From contig JBDZVM010000004.1 in NCBI GenBank assembly GCA_040255675.1, positions 62,001 through 126,000 on the forward strand: DNA of 64,000 nt, written 5' to 3'. The notes below the pieces were generated by a model. It saw only the letters and a program-made list of their open reading frames with translations. It was not told where the DNA came from and did no database searches. Shown piece by piece: positions 17,423 to 25,770 of this stretch (the stretch's first letter is position 1; every line of letters begins with the position of its first letter). Origin of the DNA: JBDZVM01 sp040255675 (GTDB taxonomy: Bacteria; Actinomycetota; Actinomycetes; Acidothermales; Acidothermaceae). A program made the position numbers and the translations under genes.

Positions 17423-18868
17423 ATGCATCGCCGGGCCAAAATCGTCTGCACCATGGGGCCGGCGACATCGTCACCGGCCGCGATCACCCGTTTGGTCGAA
17501 GCGGGCATGGACGTCGCGCGATTCAACCTCAGCCACGGCACGCACGATGAGCACGCCGAAATCTACCGCTGGGTTCGCCAGGCGGGCGACGTCACGGGTC
17601 GCGCCGTCGGCGTCCTGGTTGACTTGCAGGGGCCCAAAATCAGGCTCGGCACGTTCGCCAAGGGACCCGTCGCGCTCGCTCCCGGCGACGAGTTCACCAT
17701 CACGACCGAGGAGGTCGCGGGCAGCCGGGCGCTCGTGTCGACGACGTACAAGGGGTTGCCGGGCGACGTGTCTCCCGGCCTGCAAATTCTCATCGACGAT
17801 GGTCGGGTTTGTCTCGAAGTGCAATCGGTCGACGGGCCGCGGGTGCGCACCAAGGTGATCGAGGGCGGCACGGTGTCCGACCACAAGGGCATCAACGTGC
17901 CCGGCGCGGCGCTGTCGGTGCCGGCGCTTTCCGACAAGGATGTCGACGACCTGCGCTGGGGTCTTCAGATCGGCGCCGACATGGTGGCCTTGTCGTTCGT
18001 GCGCTCGCCAGCCGATTTCGACGACGTCGCGAAGGTGATGGACGACGTGGGGCGGCGGGTGCCCGTCATCGCGAAAATTGAGAAACCGCAGGCTGTCGAG
18101 AAACTGGAAGCCATCATGGAGGCCTTCGACGGCTTCATGATCGCGCGAGGCGACCTGGGCGTTGAGATGCCGCTCGAACAGGTGCCGGTCGTGCAAAAGC
18201 GCGCGATCTCGCTGGCACGCCGCAACGCCAAGCCGGTCATCGTCGCCACCCAGATGCTCGACTCGATGGTGTCGGCGACCCGGCCGACGAGGGCCGAGGC
18301 GTCCGACTGCGCGAACGCGGTGCTCGACGGCGCCGACGCGTTGATGCTTTCGGGAGAGACGAGCGTCGGCGCGCATCCGGCGCTGACAGTGAAGACGATG
18401 GCGCGCATCATCAGCACGGTCGAGGGCGCCGCGCTCGACACGATCCCCGAAATCTCCGGCAAACCGCGCACGAAAGGCGGCGCGATCGGGCACGCGGCGG
18501 CCGAAGTGGGCGCCGATCTGGGTGCGAGCTACCTGGTGGCGTTCACCGAAACCGGCGACAGCGCGCGCCGGCTAGCGCGGTATCGCTCGCCGATTCCGTT
18601 GATGGCGTTCACGCCGGTCGCCGCCACCCGGTCGCAGCTCGCCCTGACGTGGGGGGTCGAGACGTTCTTGGTGTCGCCGGTGTCGCATACCGACCAAATG
18701 GTGCGCCAGGTCGATCGAGCGCTGCTCGACTTGGGGCGCTGCAATCGAGGAGAACTCGTCGTCATCGTCGCCGGCAGCCCGCCCGGTGTGCCGGGTTCGA
18801 CGAACACCTTGCGCGTGCATCGCATCGGCGACACGCTCGAAACCGACGCCCCGGCCTACGCCGGGTGA
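17423..18868 (+). CDS. pyk: Pyruvate kinase
   Basis: Pyk transfers phosphate from phosphoenolpyruvate to ADP, the last step of glycolysis. The 481-aa protein starts at MHRRAKIVCTMGPAT, the standard N-terminus. It shows the ATP/PEP site FNLSHGTHDEH, the B-domain (about residues 70-165), the signature IAKIEKPQAVEKL with catalytic Lys, MIARGDLGVEM, and a C-terminal regulatory domain. The upstream open frame is not Pyk-like. The ATG is preceded by TAAGCT-N7 and no ribosome site, so it is probably leaderless. A dispersed repeat begins 2 bp after the stop. Confidence 0.97.
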   Translation: MHRRAKIVCTMGPATSSPAAITRLVEAGMDVARFNLSHGTHDEHAEIYRWVRQAGDVTGRAVGVLVDLQGPKIRLGTFAKGPVALAPGDEFTITTEEVAGSRALVSTTYKGLPGDVSPGLQILIDDGRVCLEVQSVDGPRVRTKVIEGGTVSDHKGINVPGAALSVPALSDKDVDDLRWGLQIGADMVALSFVRSPADFDDVAKVMDDVGRRVPVIAKIEKPQAVEKLEAIMEAFDGFMIARGDLGVEMPLEQVPVVQKRAISLARRNAKPVIVATQMLDSMVSATRPTRAEASDCANAVLDGADALMLSGETSVGAHPALTVKTMARIISTVEGAALDTIPEISGKPRTKGGAIGHAAAEVGADLGASYLVAFTETGDSARRLARYRSPIPLMAFTPVAATRSQLALTWGVETFLVSPVSHTDQMVRQVDRALLDLGRCNRGELVVIVAGSPPGVPGSTNTLRVHRIGDTLETDAPAYAG

Positions 18869-18869
18869 C

Positions 18870-18945
18870 GATCACGTAAACGTGGTCACCACCCCCGAGA
18901 ACAGGGTTCCTGGCCTGTTGTCGGGGGTCTTAGCCTGTCCTCGGC
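18870..18945 (+). repeat. Dispersed hairpin repeat, copy 2 (long form)
   Basis: It has the same order as copy 1: near-palindrome GATCACGTAAACGTGGTC (18870-18887), then a hairpin with 13 of 14 pairs (18892-18905 with 18914-18927, loop of 8). An extra segment, TCTTAGCCTGTCCTCGGC (18928-18945), follows. The extra segment is also present, inverted, in copy 3. It lies between pyk and the convergent tRNA gene and could end transcription from both sides, although no T-tract follows. Confidence 0.85.
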
Positions 18946-18995
18946 TCGGCTGACGAAGCAAACGGTGACGAGACCACGCTGACGAACAGCGGCGG

Positions 18996-19068
18996 TACCC
19001 CGGGTCGGATTCGAACCGACACTGGATGGTGTTTGAGACCATTGCCTCTGCCGTTGGGCTACCGGGGC
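18996..19068 (-). tRNA. tRNA with CAA anticodon (reads UUG, Leu), short variable arm
   Basis: The 73-nt minus-strand gene folds as a full cloverleaf. The acceptor is GCCCCGG with CCGGGGT (first pair G-U), followed by A73. The D arm starts at GCCC, the anticodon stem is ATGGT/ACCAT with loop CTCAAAC, the variable loop CCAGT has only 5 nt, and the T arm is GTCGG-TTCGAAT-CCGAC. CC is encoded after A73, but the next base is G, so the CCA end is not encoded. The anticodon CAA assigns it to leucine, but bacterial tRNA-Leu are class II with a long variable arm and about 85 nt. The body is therefore atypical for its anticodon. Confidence 0.85.
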
Positions 19069-19090
19069 GCGGGGACTAGCCGCGACCGCC

Positions 19091-19096
19091 AATGTA
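19091..19096 (-). promoter_or_regulatory. Probable -10 box of the tRNA gene
   Basis: TACATT on the minus strand lies 22 nt before the tRNA 5' end, giving a short leader. It is only 11 bp from the divergent -10 of pdtaR, so the two promoters share the same narrow region. No strong -35 is visible. Confidence 0.4.
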
Positions 19097-19107
19097 CCGG
19101 TTCCCGC

Positions 19108-19113
19108 TAGGCT
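19108..19113 (+). promoter_or_regulatory. -10 box of pdtaR, leaderless arrangement
   Basis: TAGGCT lies 6 nt before the GTG start of the response regulator, with no ribosome-binding site between them. This matches the pattern at pyk, polA, uvrB and uvrC. Confidence 0.5.
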
Positions 19114-19119
19114 GCCAGC

Positions 19120-19932
19120 GTGCGGGACGACGACCAGCAGCGACAAACCGAGCAGCGACAAACCGAGCAGCGACGAAACGAGCAGCGACAGACCGAGCAG
19201 CGACTCGACCACCCGAGTCCGGCCGATGTCGCCGCCGCGCATCGTGCGCGTCGGGAAAACCCCGTTGCGGCGAGTGCCGCGTCCGCGACAACAGCGTCGG
19301 CGAAACCGGCATCCGCGAAAACTGTGGCCGCCAACCCGGCGTCCGAGCAATCCGGTGCCGCGCGCAAACGGGTCGTCATCGCCGAAGACGAAGCCATCAT
19401 TCGGCTCGATCTGAAAGAGACGCTTGGCGAACTCGGCTACGACGTCGTCGGCGAGGCAGGTGACGGCGAACGCGCGGTTGCCTTGGCCCAAGAGCGTCGT
19501 CCGGATCTCGTGATCCTCGACGTGAAGATGCCGGTGCTCGACGGCATCACGGCGGCGTCTCGCATCGCCGCGCAGCGCATCGCTCCTGTCGTGATCCTCA
19601 CCGCCTTTTCGCAGCGCGACCTGGTCGAGCGAGCGCGCGACGCCGGGGCCATGGCTTATTTGGTGAAGCCGTTCACCTCGGCAGACTTGTTGCCGGCCAT
19701 CGAGATGGCCTTGAGCCGGTATGCCGAACTGACGGCGCTCGAGAGCGAGGTCGCTGATCTCGCCGACCGGCTCGAAGCTCGCAAGGTCATCGAGCGGGCG
19801 AAGGGGATCTTGGCATCGGCTCATGCGATGAGCGAACCCGAGGCATTTCACTGGATCCAGCGCACGGCGATGGATCAGCGCGTCAGCATGCGAGCGGTCG
19901 CCGAGTCGGTGATCGAGGCGGCGCGCGGCTAA
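19120..19932 (+). CDS. pdtaR: ANTAR-domain response regulator, PdtaR-like
   Basis: This is an RNA-binding antiterminator response regulator. The receiver (about residues 83-200) has EDE, phospho-acceptor Asp134 in LVILDVKMP, Thr in ILTAFSQRD and Lys in YLVKPFTSADL. The ANTAR domain (about 205-265) has RLEARKVIERAKGILAS. The mycobacterial relative is about 205 aa. This one is 270 because of an N-terminal extension of roughly 80 residues, the first part being a Gln/Arg/Glu-rich tandem repeat and the rest Ala-rich. GTG 19120 is supported by a TAGGCT box 6 nt upstream, but a later start would remove the odd tail. Its cognate kinase is not here. Confidence 0.9.
   Translation: MRDDDQQRQTEQRQTEQRRNEQRQTEQRLDHPSPADVAAAHRARRENPVAASAASATTASAKPASAKTVAANPASEQSGAARKRVVIAEDEAIIRLDLKETLGELGYDVVGEAGDGERAVALAQERRPDLVILDVKMPVLDGITAASRIAAQRIAPVVILTAFSQRDLVERARDAGAMAYLVKPFTSADLLPAIEMALSRYAELTALESEVADLADRLEARKVIERAKGILASAHAMSEPEAFHWIQRTAMDQRVSMRAVAESVIEAARG
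19138..19206 (+). repeat. 15-bp tandem repeat inside pdtaR
   Basis: About 4.6 copies of CAGCGACAAACCGAG (19138-19152, 19153-19167, 19168-19182, 19183-19197, partial to 19206) encode QRQTE repeats in frame. Copies 3 and 4 carry a few substitutions, so the array is not brand new. Confidence 0.9.
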
Positions 19933-20052
19933 CCCCCAGGCATGACAGTTCAACCTGACGTAACAGTGTGATTCGTGTTGAACTCGGGTGAGTCGCGGGT
20001 GCTCGCGGATCGCCTTTTGCGGCGTGCTGGCGCTGCTATGCTGCACGCGCCC

Positions 20053-21096
20053 ATGGTCAACGCAGCCACTTTGGGGGCGCCCGTGCGAAGCCGATTGGCG
20101 ACGCTAATGCTCTTCGTCGCTGGCCTGCTGATCTTTGCGGTCTTTTCCGGAGCTGACGCGATGGCCGCTGTTCCGGATCATATGCGGGTGCTGGCCGCTG
20201 CTGGGCCGCCGAACCGACCGCTGACCTTGACCGTTCAAGGCATTCAGTTCGGGGCCATTTTGGCTATGACCGCAGTCGGCCTGTCGCTTATCTTCGGTAC
20301 GACCGGACTGATCAACTTCGCGCACGGTGAACTGGTCACCATCGGCGCGGTGGTCGCGTTTTTCTTGAATGCCGCTCCGCACGGCCCGCGGTTGCAGCTG
20401 CTGGTCGCCGGTGCGATCGCGCTCGTCGTGTCCGGGGCGTTCGGGTGGCTGCTCCACGGCGTGATGTGGAAACCGCTGACTAAGCGCAAGACCGGCTTGA
20501 TCCAGTTATTCATCATCTCGATCGGGCTCTCGCTCTTATTGCGCAGTGTCGTTCAGGTGTTGTTCGGCACTGACCCGCAGTCCTACCGCAACTACCGCAT
20601 ACAAGCCGCGCATCGATACGGCCCGATCGCGATTACCGATCGCGATCTGGTCATCACCATCGGGTCGCTTCTCGTGCTGCTCGTGATCGCACTGATGCTG
20701 CAGCGCACGAAGATCGGTAAGGCCATGCGTGCGGTAGCCGACAACCGCGACCTTGCCGCGGCGTCCGGTATCGATGTCACGCGCGTCGTCCGGGTCGTGT
20801 GGATTACGGGGACGGCGCTGGCCGCGCTCGGAGGCATTTGCTACGGCCTTACCCAGTTGGTGTCGTTCGAAATGGGCTTTCTTCTGCTGCTGCTGATCTT
20901 CTCCGGCATCATCTTGGGGGGCCTTGGCACCGCCTATGGCGCGATGGTCGGCTGCCTGCTCATCGGGCTGGTCATGGAACTGTCGTCGCTGTGGTCTCCG
21001 GTCGAGTTGCAAAACGCGTGGGCGTTGTTGGTCATGGTGCTGGTGCTGCTCGTTCGCCCGCAAGGCATCCTCGGACGTAAAGAGAGGATCGGGTGA
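20053..21096 (+). CDS. livH: Branched-chain amino acid type ABC permease, LivH-like
   Basis: This is one of two inner-membrane channels of a LIV-type importer. From ATG 20053 the protein is 347 aa: an N-terminal hydrophobic segment (about 12-33) resembling a signal or extra helix, then the LivH core with GIQFGAILAMTAVGLSLIFG, GLINFAHGELVTIGAVVAFF, the cytoplasmic coupling loop KIGKAMRAVADNRDLAAASG and the C-terminal VLLVRPQGILGRKERIG. The frame is open from GTG 19975, and ATG 20038 is also possible. I chose 20053 because a -10-like TATGCT (20037-20042) sits just before it. The start is uncertain; the identity is not. livM follows. Confidence 0.9.
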   Translation: MVNAATLGAPVRSRLATLMLFVAGLLIFAVFSGADAMAAVPDHMRVLAAAGPPNRPLTLTVQGIQFGAILAMTAVGLSLIFGTTGLINFAHGELVTIGAVVAFFLNAAPHGPRLQLLVAGAIALVVSGAFGWLLHGVMWKPLTKRKTGLIQLFIISIGLSLLLRSVVQVLFGTDPQSYRNYRIQAAHRYGPIAITDRDLVITIGSLLVLLVIALMLQRTKIGKAMRAVADNRDLAAASGIDVTRVVRVVWITGTALAALGGICYGLTQLVSFEMGFLLLLLIFSGIILGGLGTAYGAMVGCLLIGLVMELSSLWSPVELQNAWALLVMVLVLLVRPQGILGRKERIG

Positions 21097-21130
21097 ACGT
21101 CATGCCCGTCACGGACGCCGGAGCACGCGG

Positions 21131-22123
21131 ATGATCGTCTGGCAGGCGGTCGAAGGGGCGTTGCGCGCGGCCTGCGGGCCGGTCGGCGCGATCTACGCAT
21201 TAGCGGCAATCGGATTGAATGTCCACTTCGGCTACACCGGACTGCTCAACTTCGGTCACGTGGGATTCATGCTGGTCGGCGCGTACGCGGTTGCGGTAGC
21301 CGGCGCTACCTTTGGCATGTCGCTGTGGGTCGGCATCGTGTTCGCAATCTTGTGCGCGGCGGCGCTAGCACTGGTGCTCGGCATCCCGACGCTTCGCTTG
21401 CGAGCCGACTACTTGGCGATCGCCACCATCGCGGCCGCGGAGATCCTTCGCTACGTCTATCGATCGAACTTCGCCGAACCGGTTACTGGCGGCGTCTACG
21501 GCTTGCGGCAGTTCGCGAACGGCTTCTACGACGCCAATCCCATTCCGTCAGGCACGTACGGCTGGGGCTCGTTGACGTTCTCGGCCAGCGACCTGTGGGT
21601 GATGCTGGTGACGTGGGGGCTGGTCGGTGGGTGCTGCGCCTTGCTTTTCTTGCTGATCCACAGCCCGTGGGGTCGGGTGTTGCGAGCTATCCGCGAAGAC
21701 GAGGATGCCGCGCGCAGCTTGGGCAAGAACGTGTTCAACTACAAGATGCAAAGCTTGGTCTTGGGCGGCGCCATCGGCGGTGTAGCGGGCGCGATGTTCG
21801 CCATTTACCAACAGGCCGTGACCCCAGACGCGTTCAAGCCCATCATCACCTTCGACCTCTACGCACTGCTCATCTTGGGCGGCGCCGCCCGGATTTTCGG
21901 GCCGGTGCTCGGGTCTCTGCTTTTCTGGTTCCTCTACAACTTCTGCAACAACCTGCTCAACAGCCTTGTCAACGACGGCACGATTCCGTCGTCGGTGCTC
22001 AGCGGCACTGACACCGGTGCCGTGACGCTTGGGCTGGTCGGGCTCGGACTCATCTTGCTGATGGCCTTTCGACCACAAGGAATCCTCGGTGATCGAAAGG
22101 AGATGATCCTCGATGCCCGTTAA
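21131..22123 (+). CDS. livM: Branched-chain amino acid type ABC permease, LivM-like
   Basis: This is the second channel subunit, pairing with LivH. The 330-aa protein has about eight helices, with the family motifs YALAAIGLNVHFGYTGLLNF, GHVGFMLVGAY, the coupling loop SPWGRVLRAIREDEDAARSL and the C-terminal LMAFRPQGILGDRKE. ATG 21131 has GGAG 7 nt upstream; the longer open frame belongs to the livH overlap. Its end overlaps livG by 11 bp, so the transporter genes form one operon. Confidence 0.94.
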   Translation: MIVWQAVEGALRAACGPVGAIYALAAIGLNVHFGYTGLLNFGHVGFMLVGAYAVAVAGATFGMSLWVGIVFAILCAAALALVLGIPTLRLRADYLAIATIAAAEILRYVYRSNFAEPVTGGVYGLRQFANGFYDANPIPSGTYGWGSLTFSASDLWVMLVTWGLVGGCCALLFLLIHSPWGRVLRAIREDEDAARSLGKNVFNYKMQSLVLGGAIGGVAGAMFAIYQQAVTPDAFKPIITFDLYALLILGGAARIFGPVLGSLLFWFLYNFCNNLLNSLVNDGTIPSSVLSGTDTGAVTLGLVGLGLILLMAFRPQGILGDRKEMILDAR

Positions 22124-23033
22124 TCCTGATTCGCCCGACGCCGTAGCCGCCCGCGCCGAGGGCGTGGCCGCGGAATCTCACGTGCCGGTGAGCGACGTCG
22201 CCCGCGCGGCGCGGGCGCGCCTGGCCGGCGTCGCGTGCCATCCTGGTGTGGCGAAGCCAGACCCGATCTTGGTTGTCGACGACGTCCGGCGACACTACGG
22301 CGGGTTGTGCGCCGTGAACGTGGCTCATCTGGAGATCGAACGAGGCACGATTACAGCCCTGATCGGCCCGAACGGAGCCGGGAAGACGACCCTGTTCAAT
22401 GTGCTGACCGGCTTCGACCGACCGAATCAGGGGCGTTGGTCATTCGACGGTGCGGCTTTGCAGGGCCTTCCCGCGTACAAGATTGCGCGGGTCGGCATGG
22501 TCCGCACGTTTCAACTCACAAAAGCGCTCAACCTGCTGAGTTGCCTCGAGAATCTCAAGCTGGCAGCCACTCAACAGCGTGGTGAAAGCTTCCTGCGAGC
22601 CCTGACCCGGCCGATGTGGCGCGCGCAGGAACGCGAGATCGAAGACCGTGCTCGCCAGATGCTCGCGCGCTTCGGCCTGGAGCGCATGAGTGACGAGTTC
22701 GCCGCCACGCTGTCCGGAGGTCAGCGCAAACTCCTCGAGATGGCCCGAGCATTGATGGTTCAACCGGCGTTGATCATGCTCGATGAGCCGATGGCCGGAG
22801 TCAACCCCGCGTTGACGCAATCGCTGCTGCGCCACGTCACCGACCTGCGCGACGACGGCGTCACCGTGGTGTTCGTGGAGCACGACATGGACGTCGTCAT
22901 GGGTATCAGCGATTGGGTCGTCTGCATGGCCTCCGGCGAGGTTATCGCCGAAGGCACGCCTGCCACGATCGGTCGCAACGAGGACGTCATCGACGCCTAC
23001 CTCGGTCGACAGCACGACGGGGTGAGTGCGTGA
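22113..23033 (+). CDS. livG: LIV-type ABC transporter ATPase, LivG-like
   Basis: This ATPase energises the importer. The 306-aa protein has Walker A GPNGAGKTT, the signature TLSGGQRKLLEMARALM, Walker B LIMLDEPMAGVNP and the switch His in VFVEHDMDVV. The NVLTGFDRPNQG stretch after Walker A is characteristic of LivG. About 48 N-terminal residues (Ala-rich) precede the normal LivG start, which is longer than usual, so translation could begin later. The gene overlaps livM by 11 bp and livF by GTGA. Confidence 0.94.
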   Translation: MPVNPDSPDAVAARAEGVAAESHVPVSDVARAARARLAGVACHPGVAKPDPILVVDDVRRHYGGLCAVNVAHLEIERGTITALIGPNGAGKTTLFNVLTGFDRPNQGRWSFDGAALQGLPAYKIARVGMVRTFQLTKALNLLSCLENLKLAATQQRGESFLRALTRPMWRAQEREIEDRARQMLARFGLERMSDEFAATLSGGQRKLLEMARALMVQPALIMLDEPMAGVNPALTQSLLRHVTDLRDDGVTVVFVEHDMDVVMGISDWVVCMASGEVIAEGTPATIGRNEDVIDAYLGRQHDGVSA

Positions 23034-23803
23034 CCGGCGGGGACGTCATCGCGGACGACGCCGTTCGTCCCGACAACCGAAGCGAGATCTTGTCGGCTTC
23101 GGGTTTGGTCGCGGGCTACCTTCCGGGCGTCGATATTTTGCGCGGGTGCTCGCTGCGAATCGCCGAGGGTGAACTGATCGGCGTCATCGGGCCGAATGGG
23201 GCAGGCAAATCCACATTTATCAAGGCGGTATTCGGGCTGGTGAAGGTGCGCTCGGGCACCGTCTTGCTGCGTTCGGAAGACATCACCAACCTCGCGACCC
23301 ACGAACTCGTGGCGAAGGGCGTCGGCTACGTGCCGCAGATTCAAAACGTCTTTGCGCGCCTGACCGTCGCGGAAAACCTCGAGATGGGCCTCTACCTTCG
23401 GCACAGAGAACTCGCCGCGAGGCTTGCCGAGATTTACGAACTCTTTCCGCTGTTGAAGACGCGGCATCGGCAAAAGGCAGGCTCGATGTCAGGCGGAGAG
23501 CGTCAGCTGCTGGCGATGGGTCGAGCTTTGATGATGCGACCTTCTGTGCTGCTGCTCGACGAGCCGTCGGCCGGGCTATCTCCGATCGCGCAAGATGAGG
23601 TATTCGCTCGGGTAAAGCAGATCAACCAGACGGGTGTGTCGGTGCTGATCGTCGAGCAGAATGCCCGCCGTTGTCTGCAGATTTGCGACCGTGGGTACGT
23701 GCTCGACCAAGGCCGCGACGCCTATGAGGGCACCGGCGCGCAACTGCTCACGGATCCGAAAGTCGTCGAGCTTTATCTCGGGACGCTCGCGCGGGTGCGG
23801 TAA
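23030..23803 (+). CDS. livF: LIV-type ABC transporter ATPase, LivF-like
   Basis: This is the second ATPase of the importer. The 257-aa protein has Walker A GPNGAGKST, signature SMSGGERQLLAMGRALMM, Walker B VLLLDEPSAGLSP and switch His replaced by Gln-Asn in LIVEQNARRCL, as is normal for LivF. VGYVPQIQNVFARLTVAENL is also typical. The GTG start overlaps the livG stop (GTGA). A strong symmetric terminator lies 37 bp beyond the stop and separates it from livK on the other strand. Confidence 0.95.
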   Translation: MTGGDVIADDAVRPDNRSEILSASGLVAGYLPGVDILRGCSLRIAEGELIGVIGPNGAGKSTFIKAVFGLVKVRSGTVLLRSEDITNLATHELVAKGVGYVPQIQNVFARLTVAENLEMGLYLRHRELAARLAEIYELFPLLKTRHRQKAGSMSGGERQLLAMGRALMMRPSVLLLDEPSAGLSPIAQDEVFARVKQINQTGVSVLIVEQNARRCLQICDRGYVLDQGRDAYEGTGAQLLTDPKVVELYLGTLARVR

Positions 23804-23840
23804 GCAGCCGAAACAGACAGCCGAACCAAACAGCCGAATT

Positions 23841-23875
23841 GGATAGTGCCCCGGCGTTACGCCGGGGCACTATCC
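23841..23875. terminator. Bidirectional terminator between livF and livK
   Basis: A perfect 16-bp stem, GGATAGTGCCCCGGCG (23841-23856) with its complement (23860-23875), closes a 3-nt loop TTA. It lies between two convergent genes. It lacks a long T-tract in either direction, but stems of this strength between convergent genes in high-GC genomes usually end transcription. Confidence 0.8.
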
Positions 23876-23906
23876 ATCGCCGTCCTGCCTAAATCCGCAG
23901 TCGCGG

Positions 23907-25169
23907 CTAACTTTGTTCCTTGCTCTCGACCGTCTTGACCGTCGTCAATTTCCCGCCATCAAATTTCCAGATTTCGATCGACGCGCTGGACGGCTCGCCA
24001 TGCGAGTCGAAGTCGACCGGTCCGCTGGCGCCCTGATAGTTGATGTCTTTGCCCTCGTCGAGCAACTTCTTGCAGTCGGCGAAGCTCTTGCATTCTTGAC
24101 CACCGGTCGTGACCGGGATCATCTGCTCTTTGATCTTCGCGGCGTCGTTACTCTTCGCGGCTTCGGCGGCGAGCGCAATCGTGGTCACGCAATCGAACAC
24201 CTGCGGTGCGTATTGCTCGGTCTTCAGCGACGTGTCGAACTTCTTCAGGCCGTCGATGAAGGTCGGGTTGTCGGACGACGCCGGCGCCGTGCCCATCATG
24301 CCGTCGAGCACGTTCGCGTTGCTCGGGTCGACCTGTGCCGGCAACTCTTCGCTGCGCTCTCCGTCGGCACCGAAAATACCGATCTTGTCAGGACCAAGAC
24401 CCGCCTCGATCAGGCCCTTGAGGATCTGCGCCGCCTCACCGAACGAGATCAGCACAACGGCGTCCGGCTTCTTCGCCTGGATCTCGCTGATCAGCGAACC
24501 GAAGTTGGTCGCGCTGGGGTCGTAGGTGGGCTGGTCTACCACGGTGCCCCCAGCCTTCTGAATCGCCTCAACGGTGGCCTTTTGCAAGCCTCGCCCGTAA
24601 TCGTCAGCGCGAGCGGCGACCACGATGTTCTTGTGCCCGCTCTGCACGACGAGATTGCCGAGAATCGGCCCCTGCAGCGCGTCACTCGGAGCGGTGCGGA
24701 AGTAGTAGCCGTTGTCCTTGTAGTCGGTCAGTGTGGGTGCGGTGTTGGAACCGGAGCATTCGACGATGCCGGCGTTCACGACCTTGTCGATGATGGCCAG
24801 CGTCATGCCCGACGCGGCCGCGCCGATGATCGCATCGACTTTGTCGTTGATCAGGTTGCCGACGTTGACGGTTGCCTTGGCGGCGTCTCCCGTCTCGTCC
24901 TGACCAGCGGGATCGGCGATCTTCTCGCCGTTGACACCGCCCGCATCGTTGATCGTCTTGATCGCGTACTTGACGGCGGCGATCTGCGGCGCACCCAGGC
25001 CTGCCTTTGCCAGGTCTCCGGTCTCGGGGAGAATGTACCCGAGCTTCAGTGCGCCACTGCTCGAGCCGCCACCTCCTTTGCTGCCTCCAGAACTGCTGCA
25101 TGCAGGCGCCAACACCATCAACGCGGAGACCGCGGCAACGACGCCGAGGGCTCTGTGTGCTCGTCGCAT
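23907..25169 (-). CDS. livK: LIV-type ABC transporter substrate-binding lipoprotein
   Basis: This lipid-anchored receptor of the adjacent transporter is predicted to bind branched-chain amino acids or related compounds. The 420-aa protein has a signal peptide with lipobox MVLAPACSS (Cys near residue 24), a Ser/Gly linker and a periplasmic-binding fold type I: LGYILPETGDLAKAG, IIGAAASGMTLA, and two lobes to the C-terminus. Cys pairs in VECSGS and QECKSFADCKK may be oxidised. ATG 25169 is chosen because GGAG lies 5 nt upstream; the GTG two codons earlier would overlap that site. It is transcribed apart from the permease genes, so it may have separate control. Confidence 0.93.
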   Translation of the reverse strand: MRRAHRALGVVAAVSALMVLAPACSSSGGSKGGGGSSSGALKLGYILPETGDLAKAGLGAPQIAAVKYAIKTINDAGGVNGEKIADPAGQDETGDAAKATVNVGNLINDKVDAIIGAAASGMTLAIIDKVVNAGIVECSGSNTAPTLTDYKDNGYYFRTAPSDALQGPILGNLVVQSGHKNIVVAARADDYGRGLQKATVEAIQKAGGTVVDQPTYDPSATNFGSLISEIQAKKPDAVVLISFGEAAQILKGLIEAGLGPDKIGIFGADGERSEELPAQVDPSNANVLDGMMGTAPASSDNPTFIDGLKKFDTSLKTEQYAPQVFDCVTTIALAAEAAKSNDAAKIKEQMIPVTTGGQECKSFADCKKLLDEGKDINYQGASGPVDFDSHGEPSSASIEIWKFDGGKLTTVKTVESKEQS

Positions 25170-25235
25170 ATTCACTCCAATTCCTACTCATCCGCCGTAC
25201 CGAAGCTCAGGGCCTGCGCCCAGACTTCCGCGCCT

Positions 25236-25251
25236 GGCGGTGATCACCGCC
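25236..25251. promoter_or_regulatory. 16-bp perfect palindrome in the livK leader, candidate operator
   Basis: GGCGGTGATCACCGCC is fully symmetric. On the minus strand a TACGTT -10-like box (plus 25265-25270) lies just upstream, so the palindrome would start roughly 8 nt after the transcription start. That position suits a repressor operator. The -35 is weak, so the promoter call is an inference. Confidence 0.45.
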
Positions 25252-25770
25252 GTCGGATGGCTAGAACGTAGTGGACGGCGCTAGTGGTAGGAAGCATGTT
25301 TCGGCAGATCGCGAGCGTGTCGTGACCTAACACGGCGTCGCGGGACGGTGTCGTGCTTGAAACCTTGCCGCGCTCGGCATGCGGCAGGCGCGCGGCGAGC
25401 CCGGGTGCCTTTGGCGCCGTCCAAGCCTTCCCCGGTCTTGGACGTTCTCTACTCGGTACCCGGGCTCGTCGGGAACACGGTAGCGACCTTGGCAGGTTCA
25501 CGGCAAAGGCCGCGGGCGGATTCTTTCGTGTCGCCGTCCGGTCAGAACGCCGCCGCCGCCGGCAGTTGAGCCGAGCCGAGACCGTAATCATTCGGTGACT
25601 ATTTTTCGGGGCGTCATGTAACTAGTCGCGGCACTGATCGTCATGCGCCAACTACGAAAAGTCATCGACGGATCGGTAGGCAAGCGCACAACAGTGACAT
25701 AACACCCGACCGATTCGTCCCCAGTCGGGTGATCTGGCTCTCAAAGACGATCTGCCGGCCTGCCTCACGA

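Noticed and set aside
25244..25598. Small genes in the livK-GNAT gap on either strand
   Set aside because: The open frames lack ribosome sites and -10 boxes at their starts, overlap each other, and encode Arg/Pro-rich sequence typical of non-coding GC-rich DNA.
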